Shown in pieces: positions 27,407-36,232 of a stretch of 64,000 nucleotides of DNA. The first letter of the stretch is position 1. Each line of letters starts with the position of its first letter. The translations under genes were made by a program, and so were the position numbers. This DNA is from JBCFBK01 sp038562555 (GTDB lineage: Bacteria > Bacteroidota > Bacteroidia > Bacteroidales > Prolixibacteraceae). The notes under the pieces are model-generated. The model ran no database searches. It was not told where the DNA came from and was given only the letters and a program-made list of their open reading frames with translations. Where the stretch lies: the NCBI GenBank assembly GCA_038562555.1, contig JBCFBK010000011.1, positions 1 to 64,000 on the forward strand, written 5' to 3'.

Positions 27407-28693
27407 ATGATGGGGAGATCCTTTATGCTGATTTTCTTCCTGAATGCGTTGTTTTTCCCTGTCCTCGCCCAGACGGATGATGAATCAAACAATATTCTTC
27501 AGGTTCCGCTTTTTTTTACAGAGGCGAATCCGGAAAGTCCGGCGGGCATCTTTTCCCTTGATCTTCCTTTTTATTTCGGAACAGGAAATCCGTCAGGGCA
27601 TCAACTTTCTTTTGGGTATTCGATGGGCAACGTCTGGAACCCGAAAGCTTCCTTTATTTATCCGCAGCAGATGACGGCCAGACAATCGGCCGTTAACGAT
27701 GAGGTCTATATGACTTTGCGACCCAAATTCTTCCGCGACAATGACATTCACACCACAGAAAAAACATACCAGGCCGACGGAGTCCTTCAGCATTTCAGGT
27801 TTACCTGGCTCAATCGTTGGAAGGATAAAAACAGCCTCATCCTTAACCTGAACCTGCATATGTTATGGACAGGAAAATCCATGTTGAATGTTCTTGTCAG
27901 TGACCGTTTTATTGAAAACTGGCATTCGGCCGTGGCGGTCGAGGATAATTACGGAAGGAGACTCTATCCGTTTAACCGGGCCGCGATTGAGTTTCGGGAT
28001 GAAGAAGGAAATGTATTCCGCAAAGAAAAGGGCGACGTTTTTCTTGGTGTGTTCGATGCTCATTATTACCGTGATTTATACCGGTTTAGTACGTCGAAAC
28101 TACGTTTTAGTACACAGGCAGCTTTTCATTTCTCGGTACCGTTGAATGATTTTCATCCCTATGCGATCCCAGGCTTTTCAGCAGGTGGCCGTTCTGATTT
28201 TCTGTTGGGAAGCAGATCTTCGCTCACGCTGGCTCTGAATGGTGGAGGAACATTTCAGACGTTGTTGAAAACGGGTGAAGGGGTTCAGGCTATTGACCGC
28301 AGGTTCCGCACCCAGGCAGGCTTTTATGCAGGTGTTAATGTCAAAGGCAAGCGCGGTATCACGATGATAGGCATACTCAACCAGTATCAGGATCCCCTGA
28401 TGAAAGGGGGCCGCCTCGATTGGGACCAGAGCGGTTTTGACGAAATTGGTATCAGGTTTCTGGACGAAGGCGATACCTGGGAAGGGGTGCCGGTCACGAA
28501 GGAATTCTGGCTGGCCAAACTGACGCCAGCAGCCTTGTATTCTTTTTCGGTCAAGACTTACTTTATTTTGGGGTTTCACAGGAAATCAAACTCTTTTACC
28601 ATTTTCGTGGGCGAGGATATGATTGCTTTAAACAACGCGCCCGACTTTCAACTGGGATTCCAGTACCGTTTTTCGTTGCCGGTAAGGCGATAA
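27407..28693 (+). CDS. predicted outer-membrane beta-barrel-like protein of unknown function
   Basis: A 428-residue protein with a signal peptide (about 1-22, ending VLAQ) and then alternating aromatic/polar strands through to a C-terminus ending in ..FQLGFQYRFSLPVRR, the kind of aromatic-rich last strand seen in outer-membrane barrels. I do not recognise a family with certainty; DUF3187-like outer-membrane proteins are one possibility. Monocistronic, behind a good promoter. No transport plug, TonB box or enzyme motif seen. Confidence 0.7.
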   Translation: MMGRSFMLIFFLNALFFPVLAQTDDESNNILQVPLFFTEANPESPAGIFSLDLPFYFGTGNPSGHQLSFGYSMGNVWNPKASFIYPQQMTARQSAVNDEVYMTLRPKFFRDNDIHTTEKTYQADGVLQHFRFTWLNRWKDKNSLILNLNLHMLWTGKSMLNVLVSDRFIENWHSAVAVEDNYGRRLYPFNRAAIEFRDEEGNVFRKEKGDVFLGVFDAHYYRDLYRFSTSKLRFSTQAAFHFSVPLNDFHPYAIPGFSAGGRSDFLLGSRSSLTLALNGGGTFQTLLKTGEGVQAIDRRFRTQAGFYAGVNVKGKRGITMIGILNQYQDPLMKGGRLDWDQSGFDEIGIRFLDEGDTWEGVPVTKEFWLAKLTPAALYSFSVKTYFILGFHRKSNSFTIFVGEDMIALNNAPDFQLGFQYRFSLPVRR

Positions 28694-28822
28694 ACGGCAG
28701 TGGGAAAACGGATACGTGAGAATAGACGCTCAAACAAACTTTTTTTGATCTCCGGTCCCTGTTCGTGATACTCATGAACAAGCACGATCTTCTTACGTTT
28801 ATAGTCAATAAAATAATTAGCG

Positions 28823-29686
28823 ATGACCGTTATTTCAGAAAAGAGGGAACGTTTGCCGGGATGGATGAGATCTGAGTTGCCCAGCGGCGAGAAATATTCG
28901 AAAGTGAAAAGGCTGATCGCCGAAAACAAGCTGCATACCATTTGTACAAGCGGAAATTGTCCCAACAAGGGGGAGTGCTGGAATGCCGGTACGGCCAGCT
29001 TTATGATCCTGGGCGACAAATGTACCCGCAATTGCCGTTTCTGTTATGTGAAAAATTTGATCCCTGATCCGGTCGACTGGAACGAACCGGCACGCCTGGC
29101 CGAAACAATCAGGATGCTGGAGTTAAAGCATTGTGTGATTACCTCGGTCGACCGTGATGATTTGCCGGATGGCGGAGCTGCTTTTTGGGCAGCCACGATC
29201 TGCAAGGTGAAGGAGTTGAATCCCGGAACCACGATGGAGACGCTGATCCCTGATTTTCTGGCAAAACGGGAACTGGTGCAGCAGGTTATTGATGCCCGTC
29301 CCGATGTCATCTCTCATAACCTGGAGACCGTCAGACGGCTGACCCCGAAAATAAGAAGTACCGCCCGTTATGATCGCAGCCTGCGGGTAATCTCTTATGT
29401 TGCCGAATCGGGAATTGTTTCAAAATCGGGTATCATGCTTGGATTGGGTGAAACGCCTGCTGAAGTGTTGGAAGCGATGGATGATTTAAAGAAAGCAGGT
29501 TGTAAAGTGCTGACGCTCGGACAATATCTGCAGCCGGATCCGCATCTGATGAAAGTGGTGGAGTACATTATGCCGGAACAGTTTAAATTGTACAGGAAGG
29601 AAGCGTACGCCAGGGGCTTCCGCTATGTGGAGAGCAGTCCCCTTGTCCGTTCATCCTACCATGCAGAACGACATGTGAATGCCTGA
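28823..29686 (+). CDS. lipA: lipoyl synthase
   Basis: Radical SAM enzyme inserting two sulfur atoms into octanoyl groups on E2 and H-protein subunits. 287 residues. The auxiliary cluster motif CTSGNCPNKGEC is at about residue 34, the radical SAM motif CTRNCRFC at about 65, and the C-terminal SSPLVRSSYHAE has the essential RSSY signature. Starts at ATG 28823. Followed at 3 to 39 bp by a flavin reductase gene on the same strand; no lipB is seen nearby. Confidence 0.97.
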   Translation: MTVISEKRERLPGWMRSELPSGEKYSKVKRLIAENKLHTICTSGNCPNKGECWNAGTASFMILGDKCTRNCRFCYVKNLIPDPVDWNEPARLAETIRMLELKHCVITSVDRDDLPDGGAAFWAATICKVKELNPGTTMETLIPDFLAKRELVQQVIDARPDVISHNLETVRRLTPKIRSTARYDRSLRVISYVAESGIVSKSGIMLGLGETPAEVLEAMDDLKKAGCKVLTLGQYLQPDPHLMKVVEYIMPEQFKLYRKEAYARGFRYVESSPLVRSSYHAERHVNA

Positions 29687-29725
29687 TCCATGATTTTCCG
29701 CCAATCAAACCCTTCAGAAGAAACA

Positions 29726-30376
29726 ATGGAAAGGACAATACATCATCTGATAAACATAGAAGTATTGACTCCGGAAACTTTCGTCCTTCATTTTGAGCGA
29801 AACGGACTGCAGTTCACGCCCGGACAATATGTAGTTCTGCGGGATCCCCAATCGGGAGACGGCCGGGAATATTCGATCTACAGTTCAATTCATGACGATC
29901 GGCTTTCCTTCCTGATCAGAAGAGTCAAAAACGGGCTGTTTTCGCGTTTCCTGAGCCATTTGAGACCGGGTAGCGCCATGTACCTGGAAGGACCTTCCGG
30001 ATTTTTTATACTGGATCAGGCGTTGAAAGAGGGCCACCCGGTTTTGTTTATCGGCACGGGTACGGGCATCTCACCGTTCCGGTCGTTTGTCCGCAGCTAC
30101 CCCGGCCTGAACTATATGGTTCTGCACGGAGTCCATTTTGCAGATGAGGGCTATGGACGTACGGCTTATGATCCGGACAGGTTTTGCTTATGCACTTCAC
30201 GCGAAGAAAAAGGCGATTACTTCGGACGTGTCACCTATTACCTGAAGGAGTATCCCCCGGCCCGGGAGACGATTTGCTACCTGTGCGGGAATTCCAACAT
30301 GATTGAGGACGTGACCAATCTGCTGGAAAAATATCAGATTCCTCCGGAACACATTCGCACCGAAGTGTTTTTTTGA
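29726..30376 (+). CDS. ferredoxin/flavodoxin-NADP reductase-like flavoprotein
   Basis: A 216-residue FNR-family oxidoreductase. An FAD domain with REYSIYSS (R-x-Y-S motif) at about residue 52 is followed by an NAD(P) domain with FIGTGTGISPFRS at about 112 and CYLCGNSNMIEDV at about 190, and ends EVFF as this family does. It lacks an iron-sulfur domain. Start at 29726 (MERTIHHLIN) places the first strand at the usual distance; an ATG at 29690, 3 bp after lipA, would add 12 residues. Electron partner unknown. Confidence 0.85.
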   Translation: MERTIHHLINIEVLTPETFVLHFERNGLQFTPGQYVVLRDPQSGDGREYSIYSSIHDDRLSFLIRRVKNGLFSRFLSHLRPGSAMYLEGPSGFFILDQALKEGHPVLFIGTGTGISPFRSFVRSYPGLNYMVLHGVHFADEGYGRTAYDPDRFCLCTSREEKGDYFGRVTYYLKEYPPARETICYLCGNSNMIEDVTNLLEKYQIPPEHIRTEVFF

Positions 30377-30433
30377 TCCGGAGCCACCTACTGCTTCCCA
30401 CAAAGCGTAATTTTTTATTTAACGGATGTTTTC

Positions 30434-30441
30434 TAATTTTG
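30434..30441 (+). promoter_or_regulatory. candidate -7 box TAATTTTG
   Basis: TAATTTTG matches TAnnTTTG 28 bp before the ATG of the B3/B4 gene; TTTT at 30411-30414 lies 19 bp upstream in place of TTTG. Moderate promoter candidate. Confidence 0.5.
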
Positions 30442-30468
30442 TTGGGGAAATTTAAGTTCAGGAACATC

Positions 30469-31161
30469 ATGAAACGAATCTCAATTACTGATGAGCTTTC
30501 GGACCGGTGTCCGGATATTCATTTGTTATGTATTGAATGTGATGTCAAAGTTGAAAGTTGCCAGGACGGATTAAAGGAGTTGACTGATGCCAGATGTGCG
30601 GAGATCTCAGGGAGTGTGCCGATGGAAGAGATTAGTCGGATTTCTGCCATCGATTCGGCCAGAAAAGCATACCGGGCCTGCGGGAAAGACCCGGCACGTT
30701 ATCGTTTATCAGCCGAAGCATTATTACGTCGTGTCGTAAACGGGAAAGGCCTGTATCATATTAACAATGTGGTCGATTTGCTTAACCTCGTTTCGGTCAG
30801 TACCGGCTTTTCAATTGGCGGTTATGATGCGGACAAGATTAGCGGCACCATCAGCATGGGTTTCGGGGAAAAGCATGAACCTTACGACGGTTTGGGGCGT
30901 GGAGAACTGAACATTGCGAACATGCCAGTTTTTCGTGATAAACTGGGCGCCTTTGGAACGCCCACATCCGATTCGGAGCGGACAGGCGTGCGTGAAAGTA
31001 CCAAACGCTTCCTGATGGTGATTATTTCCTTCGAGGGCCGCGAGGGACTGGAAGAAGCCGGGAAAATGGCCATTCAACTGCTTACTGACTTTGCTTCAGC
31101 TTCGAATTTTGAAACAGATGAGGTCATAAGCAAAAATAAGGTCGCCGTCAGACGGGAGTAA
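30469..31161 (+). CDS. B3/B4 tRNA-binding domain protein
   Basis: A 230-residue stand-alone B3/B4 domain, the fold found in the beta subunit of phenylalanyl-tRNA synthetase and in editing-like free proteins. Visible blocks: SAIDSARKAYRACGKDPARY at about 60, RRVVNGKGLYHINNVVDL and LGRGELNIANMP, then SERTGVRESTKRFLM. Free members are thought to bind or check aminoacyl-tRNA or amino acids, but this is family inference. ATG at 30469 is preceded by a candidate promoter. Separate from the flavin reductase transcript. Confidence 0.85.
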   Translation: MKRISITDELSDRCPDIHLLCIECDVKVESCQDGLKELTDARCAEISGSVPMEEISRISAIDSARKAYRACGKDPARYRLSAEALLRRVVNGKGLYHINNVVDLLNLVSVSTGFSIGGYDADKISGTISMGFGEKHEPYDGLGRGELNIANMPVFRDKLGAFGTPTSDSERTGVRESTKRFLMVIISFEGREGLEEAGKMAIQLLTDFASASNFETDEVISKNKVAVRRE

Positions 31162-31286
31162 AATGAGCATGACAAAAGATAACGGGCAAATACAGACCGG
31201 CTATGGCAGGTTCGTGTCGCGAAAAATACTAACCAGGATTCAGGCGGTGGAAATATTGCTGAAGCTTTAAACTGACAATACAAGTA

Positions 31287-31838
31287 ATGAAGTATATTTG
31301 CCGCTTCCTGTTGCGATTGCTGGGCTGGAAAACAGTTAACGGCGTTATGCCGCATAAAAAAGCGATCATTCTTGGCGTTCCGCATACCAGCGCATGGGAT
31401 TTCATTATCTCCTATCTGTATTATACTTCCGTTGGAGGAGTTGTCCATATTGTGATCAAAAAGGAATTTTTCTTTTGGCCGCTTGGCTTTTTTCTTCACC
31501 GAATGGGAGCGATCCCCATCGACAGGTCAAGAGGGGCTACCGTGGTAAAACAAACGATCGACCTGATGAATCAACAGGAAGAATTTCATCTGGCCATCAC
31601 ACCCGAAGGAACGAGGTCTGCGACAAACCGGTGGAAAGGGGGCTTTCACAGCATTGCCAAAGCGACCGGAGCAACGGTTTATCTTGGCTTTTTTGACTGG
31701 GGAAAGAAGGAAATTGGCTGGACTGACACCCTTGAACTGACGGAAGATGTCCAGGCAGATATCAGCCGCATGAAGGCCTATTACCATTCGAAGAGAGTCG
31801 TCGGAAAGTTTCCCGAACAGTTCACTGCCGAAGAATGA
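31287..31838 (+). CDS. 1-acylglycerol-3-phosphate acyltransferase-like protein
   Basis: A 183-residue member of the PlsC-like acyltransferase family acting on membrane lipids. The H-x4-D catalytic motif is HTSAWD at about residue 35, and the second box EGTRS is in ITPEGTRSATNRWKGGF. The protein is shorter than typical PlsC and belongs to the small Bacteroidota type annotated as glycerol acyltransferase. The stop overlaps four bases of an upstream frame of the nitrilase gene. Confidence 0.86.
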   Translation: MKYICRFLLRLLGWKTVNGVMPHKKAIILGVPHTSAWDFIISYLYYTSVGGVVHIVIKKEFFFWPLGFFLHRMGAIPIDRSRGATVVKQTIDLMNQQEEFHLAITPEGTRSATNRWKGGFHSIAKATGATVYLGFFDWGKKEIGWTDTLELTEDVQADISRMKAYYHSKRVVGKFPEQFTAEE

Positions 31839-31921
31839 GGGAAACAGGGAAACCGGAGACCGGAAATCTTCTACTAATAGCTTCCTTTATTATTGATACT
31901 TGTACTAACAGCAATGAGGAA

Positions 31922-32710
31922 ATGGTAAATGCTGACAATCTGTATATTGCACTGATTCAGACTGATCTGGTCTGGGAGGACGCCCGTGCCAACCGGATTC
32001 ATTTTGAGGAAATGTTTAACCGGCTTCCTGACGAAACAGAACTGGTCGTGCTGCCGGAGATGTTTTCGACCGGTTTTTCGATGAATGTGGAAGAGCAGTC
32101 CGAGACGATGGCGGGAAATACCGTAAGCTGGCTCAGGGAACAGGCTTGTCAAACCGGTAAAGTGATAGCAGGCAGTATCATGATCCGGGAAAATCAGTCA
32201 TTTTTTAACCGCTTTGTTTTTGTAAAACCCGATAAGAGAATCGATTTTTACGACAAACGGCACCTGTTTTCGATGGGGCAGGAGCAGGCCCACTTTACTC
32301 CGGGATCGGAGCGCAAGTTGTTTCAACTGAAATCATTCCGCATCCTGCCACAGATTTGTTATGACCTCCGGTTCCCGGTATTCAGCCGGAACCGGGGCGA
32401 ATATGATCTGCTGATCAACTGTGCCAACTGGCCTTCGCCAAGGCGGCTGGCGTGGGAAATTCTGCTGAAAGCCCGGGCCATCGAAAACCAGGCCTATGTG
32501 GCCGGCGTAAACAGGACGGGGGTAGATGCCAATGGCATCCGCTATTCCGGCCACAGCATGGTCATCGATCCCAAAGGAAAGGAGATTGCCGCTGCCACAA
32601 CAGGAAGGGACGAAATCGTAACTGCCTGCCTGTCCAAATCATCCCTTGAACGTTTCCGGGAAAAATTTCCCGTCTTACCGGATGCCGATCATTTTAGCCT
32701 CCGGCTATAG
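31922..32710 (+). CDS. omega-amidase/nitrilase superfamily hydrolase (YafV-like)
   Basis: A 262-residue carbon-nitrogen hydrolase. The catalytic triad is visible as Glu in VVLPEMFSTGF, Lys in FYDKRHLFSMGQE and Cys in LPQICYDLRFPVF. The motifs match the YafV/NIT2-like omega-amidase group, which hydrolyses 2-oxoglutaramate or 2-oxosuccinamate in methionine and glutamine transamination cycles. I start at ATG 31922 (MVNADNLYIALIQ): the 29 codons upstream are read from low-complexity GGAAACCGGAGACCGG-type DNA and look non-coding. Confidence 0.9.
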   Translation: MVNADNLYIALIQTDLVWEDARANRIHFEEMFNRLPDETELVVLPEMFSTGFSMNVEEQSETMAGNTVSWLREQACQTGKVIAGSIMIRENQSFFNRFVFVKPDKRIDFYDKRHLFSMGQEQAHFTPGSERKLFQLKSFRILPQICYDLRFPVFSRNRGEYDLLINCANWPSPRRLAWEILLKARAIENQAYVAGVNRTGVDANGIRYSGHSMVIDPKGKEIAAATTGRDEIVTACLSKSSLERFREKFPVLPDADHFSLRL

Positions 32711-32804
32711 CCTTTCCCTGATCCATTTTTTAGTAGCAGTGCCTTCTGACGAAGAACGCTGTTGACCCTGCTTTCTCCGATTTAAACTAAATAACTAGTG
32801 AAAT

Positions 32805-32820
32805 AACTATTATGATAGTT
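32805..32820. promoter_or_regulatory. BlaI-type operator 1
   Basis: AACTATTATGATAGTT, a perfect inverted repeat, just upstream of the first candidate promoter. Centre 20 bp from operator 2, so two dimers would sit on nearly the same helix face. Confidence 0.6.
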
Positions 32821-32824
32821 GTAT

Positions 32825-32840
32825 AACTAAAAAAATAGTT
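32825..32840. promoter_or_regulatory. BlaI-type operator 2
   Basis: AACTA-AAAAAA-TAGTT, filling the spacer between TTG (32819) and TAAGTTTG (32842), where a bound repressor would block RNA polymerase. Confidence 0.6.
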
Positions 32841-32970
32841 TTAAGTTTGTATGGAGATCCGGATCAAACAAACTAAAAGCAATTCTTATGGAAGTAAAAT
32901 TATATTTTTTAACACCGGTTCCTTTACTATCCCTGTGTAATCGGGTGATGAGGTGGGGAGGAACGGAAAC

Positions 32971-32986
32971 AACTAAAATAATAGTG
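32971..32986. promoter_or_regulatory. BlaI-type operator 3
   Basis: AACTA-AAATAA-TAGTG, one mismatch from the others, located about where the -33 element of the second promoter (TATATTTG at 33006) should lie. Confidence 0.5.
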
Positions 32987-33041
32987 ACAGAACTGTTTTT
33001 TTAGTTATATTTGTTCGTGTTGTTATTCAAAAGAGACGATC

Positions 33042-33434
33042 ATGATAAAAGAACTTACACGGGCCGAAGAGCAGGTCATGCAGATTTTGTGGAAACTGGA
33101 CAGGGCGTTTGTTAAGGACCTGATTGAAAAGATGCCCGAGCCAAAGCCGGCATACAATACCATTTCGACGGTTATCCGCATTCTCGAGAAGAAAGGTTTT
33201 GTTGATCATGAAGCTTTTGGAAAAACACACCGCTATTTTCCCGTAATAGGGAAGAAGGAATACACAAGGGCCTTTTTCAGGAATTTTCTTACCAATTATT
33301 TCGGCAATTCCTTTCAGGAGATGGTATCGTTTTTTGCAAAAGAAGACAACATGAGCCTGTCTGAGCTGGAAGAGCTGATGAAGGAAGTGGGGAGAGATCT
33401 TGAAAAAGAAGGCACGGACCAGCATGACCAGTAA
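33042..33434 (+). CDS. BlaI/MecI/CopY family transcriptional repressor
   Basis: A 130-residue winged-helix repressor. N-terminal LTRAEEQVMQILWKL and PAYNTISTVIRILEKKGFV are the family's DNA-binding signature, followed by a C-terminal dimerisation part rich in charged helices. Relatives are removed from operators when a membrane M56 sensor peptidase is activated. The next gene encodes just such a protein (90 bp downstream), and the upstream palindromes AACTA-N6-TAGTT are likely its binding sites. Confidence 0.92.
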   Translation: MIKELTRAEEQVMQILWKLDRAFVKDLIEKMPEPKPAYNTISTVIRILEKKGFVDHEAFGKTHRYFPVIGKKEYTRAFFRNFLTNYFGNSFQEMVSFFAKEDNMSLSELEELMKEVGRDLEKEGTDQHDQ

Positions 33435-33523
33435 ATGATGAGCCGTTTACCGGACTGTAGCAGTCATAAAGGGCTTTCAGCAGGACAAGCGACTAAGTTC
33501 AGGGGACTTTAAAGCGAAAAGAG

Positions 33524-34957
33524 ATGAATAGCATCGTCAATTATCTGTTCGAATCGGGTATCAGTTTGGGCTTGTTTACCACGCTGTATCTTTTGCTTCT
33601 CCGGCAGGAGACGTTCTTCCGGCTGAACAGGTATTTTTTGCTTTTTGGTTTGTTCTTTTCATTTTCATTACCCCTGCTGCATCTGCGCATTTACGAACCT
33701 CAGCCGGTTATGCTTGGTGAAGTTACGGTACTTCCGTACCGGAATATGCTTGCCACCGTGTCTGTTTACGGGACCGCCGTTTCTGAGCGTGTTGTTCAGA
33801 CCATTTCCACCCGTACGTGGTTGATTGTTCTCTATTTGTGCGGATTCGTATTTTTTTCGGTTCGTCTCCTTATTCGCCTGCTTCAAATCGCACGGTTGGT
33901 AAGGCGGGGAAAGATCATTCGGGAGCAGGGAATGAAGCTGGTGGTACTGGATCAGGAAACAGGGCCTTTTTCCTTCCTGTCGTACGTTTTTGTCGGCGGG
34001 CAGCTCAGGGAGCAAAGTGGTTGGCAAAAAATTCTGGCGCACGAATTTGAGCACGTCCGGCAGGGGCATTCCTTCGATGTCTTAATGCTGGAAGTCATTG
34101 CGGCTTTCCAGTGGTGCAATCCGTTCTTCTGGTTGTTAAAACGGGTTTTAAAGGAGAATCACGAGTACCTGGCCGATCAGGCGGTACTGAAACATGAAGC
34201 CGATCCTTCTTTTTACAAGCAGGTATTGCTCACCCGGTTTATCGGATCGCAGATGCGGATGGCCAATAATTTTAATTATTCGCTCATAAAAAAAAGAATT
34301 AACATGATGTCAAAAATAAAATCATCCAAACTATCTAATGTCAAAACATTGAGCGGAATCCTTACCGCCATCGCTTTGATCATGGTTTTTGCCTGCGAGC
34401 AGAAGGAGATGGTAACAGAGCAGGAAGAGCTGCCGGGTAATGTTTCAGTGAGCCTCGCCGACGGAGGCGTATTACAGTTAAGCGGTGACAGCAATGCCAT
34501 TCAGAAACTGCAGGCGATGCTCGAAAAAAATCCCGATATTGAAATGACGGCAGAAGGGCCGGGATTGAAAATCACCCCAAAGTCAAAGGATATGGGTGAG
34601 GTTTCAGTGGTTGGTTTTGGCGAGCAAGCCGCGAAGCAGGATCCTGTTTTTTTCACTGTGGAAGAGATGCCCGAGTTCCCGGGGGGAGAGCTGGCTTTGC
34701 GAAAGTTTATTGCCCGGGGGATCAAGTATCCCTCGGCTGCCCGGGAGAAAGGGATACAAGGAAAAGTATATGTCAATTTCGTTGTGGAAAAGGATGGAAG
34801 CGTGGGGCGCATGAAGATCGCGAGGGGAGTGGATCCCAGCCTGGATCGGGAAGCATTGCGCGTAATGGGCTCGCTTCCAAGGTGGGAACCGGGCAGACAA
34901 AAGGGTGTTCCTGTGGCTGTCTCTTACACCGTACCAATTAATTTTGCACTGCAGTGA
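33524..34957 (+). CDS. M56 family peptidase (BlaR1-like) with C-terminal TonB domain
   Basis: A 477-residue membrane protein. Hydrophobic segments in the first 130 residues are followed by a gluzincin site HEFEHVRQGHS at about residue 182 and NHEYLADQAVL with the third ligand Glu. A further membrane segment near 275-295 precedes a periplasmic linker and a TonB C-terminal domain (about 385-475, KYPSAAREKGIQGKVYVNF). Instead of a penicillin-binding sensor as in BlaR1, the output end is TonB-like, an arrangement common in Bacteroidota. It probably controls the BlaI repressor encoded upstream; its signal is unknown. Confidence 0.9.
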   Translation: MNSIVNYLFESGISLGLFTTLYLLLLRQETFFRLNRYFLLFGLFFSFSLPLLHLRIYEPQPVMLGEVTVLPYRNMLATVSVYGTAVSERVVQTISTRTWLIVLYLCGFVFFSVRLLIRLLQIARLVRRGKIIREQGMKLVVLDQETGPFSFLSYVFVGGQLREQSGWQKILAHEFEHVRQGHSFDVLMLEVIAAFQWCNPFFWLLKRVLKENHEYLADQAVLKHEADPSFYKQVLLTRFIGSQMRMANNFNYSLIKKRINMMSKIKSSKLSNVKTLSGILTAIALIMVFACEQKEMVTEQEELPGNVSVSLADGGVLQLSGDSNAIQKLQAMLEKNPDIEMTAEGPGLKITPKSKDMGEVSVVGFGEQAAKQDPVFFTVEEMPEFPGGELALRKFIARGIKYPSAAREKGIQGKVYVNFVVEKDGSVGRMKIARGVDPSLDREALRVMGSLPRWEPGRQKGVPVAVSYTVPINFALQ

Positions 34958-34987
34958 TCATGTCTCTGAATTAAATCCAGGCTGCTT

Positions 34988-36232
34988 ATGTCGTTAAAAA
35001 CCGGATTATCCATCGTTATCGTCCTGTTGACATTCTCCGGAATGAATGCGCAGGAGATTGATCTGCTTATTCTGAACAGGAATTATCAGTTTGCTATCGC
35101 CCAAATTGACCGGATGCTGGAAAGCGGGCCGACCGCCGACCTGTATTTTAAAAAAGGTCTGGTATGCGAAAAGCTCATGGATTTTGACGGGGCTGTAACG
35201 GCATTACAGGCGGCCTGCACGGCCGACAGCACCAACGCCATTTACCTCGAAGAACTGGCTGAAGCCTGGTCTTCGCTGGGAAACCATACTGATGCAGCTC
35301 TTTGTTTACAAAGGGCTGCCGGCCTGGAACCAGACAACCTGGTTCAGAAGGGCAAGCTGGCCCAATGCCTGATCAGCCTGAAAAATTATCAGGATGCCTG
35401 TTCACTGTACAGCCAGATCTATCAGCGTGATTCCACCAACACTTATCATAACCGCTATTTCGCGTACGCAGCTTATCAGGCCGGACAGCTTGACCTGGCA
35501 GTCAGGCTTTATGGCCGGTTAGCGGGGCAAATGGTGAGGGATGTGCAGGTTTATCTGAATCTGGCGGGTATTTATAACAAACAGAAAAAATTCAGTCAGG
35601 CCGTGACGACCTGCATGCATGGCCTGCATCTTTTTAAAGATCATCCGGCCCTGCTGCTGAAATGGGCCGAAATTCTTTTTCAGAATAAGGAATATGGAAA
35701 GGCGCAATATCCCTATGAACGCTATCTGGCCCGTAACGACTCGACCTTCGAGGTGTTAAAGAATTACGGGATCTGCCTTTATTTCACCCGGTTTGAGGAG
35801 GAATCGCTCCGGACTCTGGATAAATGCTACCAGCTTACCGTGAACGACCCGATCGTGAATTTTTATATCGGGGCCTGTTATAAGAAGCTCAAACAGTTTC
35901 CCGAGAGTGTCGATTTCTTTAAGCTGGCCATTGAAACCGCAACTCCCTTTTATCTTGCCGACATATACCAGCACCTGGGACAGGTTTATGGACTGCAGCG
36001 GGAATTTGACTCGTCAATAGCAGCTTATCAGGAGGCATTAAAACTGGATCCCGAAAATGCAGAACTGTTGTTTGAGATTGCCACAACCTATGAGGAAATA
36101 CGTTCAAGTGAGACCCTTGCCCTGAATTATTACCAAAGCTATCTGAAACAGGCGGGAGAACAAGCTAAACGGGCCGATTATGCCCTGGACCGCATTAAAA
36201 AACTAAAAGAAGAATTGTTCTTTGAACAATGA
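34988..36232 (+). CDS. TPR repeat protein, exported
   Basis: A 414-residue protein with a signal peptide (about 1-21, ending GMNAQ) and tetratricopeptide repeats over most of its length, for example FDGAVTALQAACTADSTNAIYLEEL and EFDSSIAAYQEALKLDPENAELLF read in pieces. TPR scaffolds mediate protein contacts. It follows the M56-TonB gene by 30 bp and may be in the same BlaI-controlled operon, hinting at a cell-envelope response unit. The stop touches the stop of the next, converging gene. Confidence 0.88.
   Translation: MSLKTGLSIVIVLLTFSGMNAQEIDLLILNRNYQFAIAQIDRMLESGPTADLYFKKGLVCEKLMDFDGAVTALQAACTADSTNAIYLEELAEAWSSLGNHTDAALCLQRAAGLEPDNLVQKGKLAQCLISLKNYQDACSLYSQIYQRDSTNTYHNRYFAYAAYQAGQLDLAVRLYGRLAGQMVRDVQVYLNLAGIYNKQKKFSQAVTTCMHGLHLFKDHPALLLKWAEILFQNKEYGKAQYPYERYLARNDSTFEVLKNYGICLYFTRFEEESLRTLDKCYQLTVNDPIVNFYIGACYKKLKQFPESVDFFKLAIETATPFYLADIYQHLGQVYGLQREFDSSIAAYQEALKLDPENAELLFEIATTYEEIRSSETLALNYYQSYLKQAGEQAKRADYALDRIKKLKEELFFEQ

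Larger units (their letters stand above)
32711..33041. promoter_or_regulatory. blaI-like promoter and operator region, 331 bp
   Basis: No gene accepted. A 39-codon frame at 32888 has no support. The region contains two candidate promoters: TTG at 32819-32821 with TAAGTTTG at 32842-32849 (20-bp spacer), and a TATATTTG -7 box at 33006-33013 close to the blaI ATG. Three palindromic AACTA-N6-TAGT(T/G) sites, listed separately, lie at or between these elements. Confidence 0.6.

Noticed and set aside
32888..33007. Possible 39-aa leader peptide before blaI
   Set aside because: Runs through an operator palindrome and has no conserved or regulatory peptide feature.
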